Source: Acidobacteriota bacterium
GTDB taxonomy: Bacteria; Acidobacteriota; UBA890
Length of the DNA: 5,135 bases
Reading direction: 5' to 3'
NCBI GenBank assembly: GCA_030609765.1
Contig: JAUWTE010000269.1
Location: forward strand, 1 to 5,135
Part shown: piece by piece, positions 4,883-5,135 of the stretch
How the letters are laid out: every line of letters starts with the position of its first letter
How positions within the stretch are numbered: position 1 is the first letter of the stretch
Position numbers and translations under genes: made by a program
Notes under the pieces: generated by a model
The model's database searches: none
Seen by the model: only the letters and a program-made list of their open reading frames with translations
What the model was told of the DNA's origin: nothing

Positions 4883-5135
4883 GGTTCGGTTCTCCAGCCA
4901 CGCTCGTCGAAGCTACGAGAAACTCGCCCGTTCGGATCGTCGGCTCTTCGTGCGCGTGGATCGTGCGCTGGATCGTCTGGCCCGGGAACCCGCCGCAGGG
5001 AAGCCGCTGCGGGGCCCCCTCCTTGGGCGTCGGTCATTCCGGGTGGGAGCCATGAGGATCATCTACAGATTCGAGCAGGAAGAGCTACTGGTTCTCGTTC
5101 TGGAAATCGCACCCCGCGGGAGAGCCTACACGTAG
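4875..5135 (+). CDS. RelE/ParE superfamily toxin
   Basis: Partner toxin of the upstream Phd/YefM antitoxin. RelE-type members cut mRNA on the ribosome, ParE-type members poison gyrase; sequence alone does not settle which. The 86-aa product is complete, of normal size, and ends exactly at the window edge (TAG 5133-5135). It shows the fold signatures: EVRFSSHARRSYEKL (3-17), a basic helix with RVDRALDRLAREP (27-39), LRGPLLGRRSFRVGAMRIIYRF (45-66) and the final strand LLVLVLEIAPRGRAYT. The R81, R83 and Y85 near the end sit where RelE-like RNases keep basic and Tyr residues, which makes an mRNase somewhat more likely. The start is GTG at 4875 inside the antitoxin 3' end; no clear own ribosome site, consistent with translational coupling. 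Confidence 0.9.
   Translation: MAEVRFSSHARRSYEKLARSDRRLFVRVDRALDRLAREPAAGKPLRGPLLGRRSFRVGAMRIIYRFEQEELLVLVLEIAPRGRAYT

Noticed and set aside
1..5135. CRISPR array, tRNA, rRNA, insertion sequence or transposase
   Set aside because: No regularly spaced repeats, no cloverleaf-like sequence, no transposase motifs and no paired terminal inverted repeats were seen.

Overview
A GC-rich bacterial stretch with six recognisable or well-supported genes, one gene of unknown family, and very few RNA-level signals. The codon choice (strong G/C at third positions), the Shine-Dalgarno-like GGGGGAG and AGGA sites, and the gene content (cysteine synthase, ArsS, type II toxin-antitoxin pairs) all fit a high-GC bacterial chromosome. 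Nothing here fixes the phylum, and an uncultured or metagenomic lineage is possible.

Layout. (1) Positions 2-898, plus strand: the 3' part of a CysM-type cysteine synthase whose start lies left of the window. (2) Positions 887-1234, minus strand: a 115-aa membrane protein with a lipoprotein-like leader, overlapping the end of cysM tail to tail by 12 bp. (3) Positions 1235-1469: a divergent intergenic region with a 7-bp inverted repeat and a plausible promoter reading right. (4) Positions 1470-2468, plus strand: ArsS, the radical SAM enzyme of arsenosugar biosynthesis, with both its N-terminal CX3CX2C cluster motif and its Cys-rich C-terminal domain. (5) Positions 2481-3136, minus strand: a vapBC toxin-antitoxin operon (AbrB-type antitoxin, PIN-domain toxin) with TGATG start/stop coupling and a striking palindromic operator at its promoter. 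(6) Positions 3155-3487: no gene seen. (7) Positions 3488-4357, plus strand: an unrecognised, tryptophan-rich 289-aa protein. (8) Positions 4358-4603: an intergenic region ending in an AT-rich promoter-like island. (9) Positions 4604-5135, plus strand: a second toxin-antitoxin pair (Phd/YefM antitoxin, RelE/ParE toxin) with overlapping genes; the toxin stop codon is the last codon of the window.

How the genes relate. The left half is metabolic: cysteine synthesis and an arsenic-handling radical SAM enzyme, with no sign that they form one operon. The right half is accessory in character: two unrelated type II toxin-antitoxin modules bracket an orphan gene of unknown function. I do not see a clearly new multi-gene system. 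The most interesting items are the orphan gene between two toxin-antitoxin modules, ArsS without its partner methyltransferase in view, the vapB start/operator arrangement, and a one-residue-short PLP-lysine loop in the cysteine synthase.
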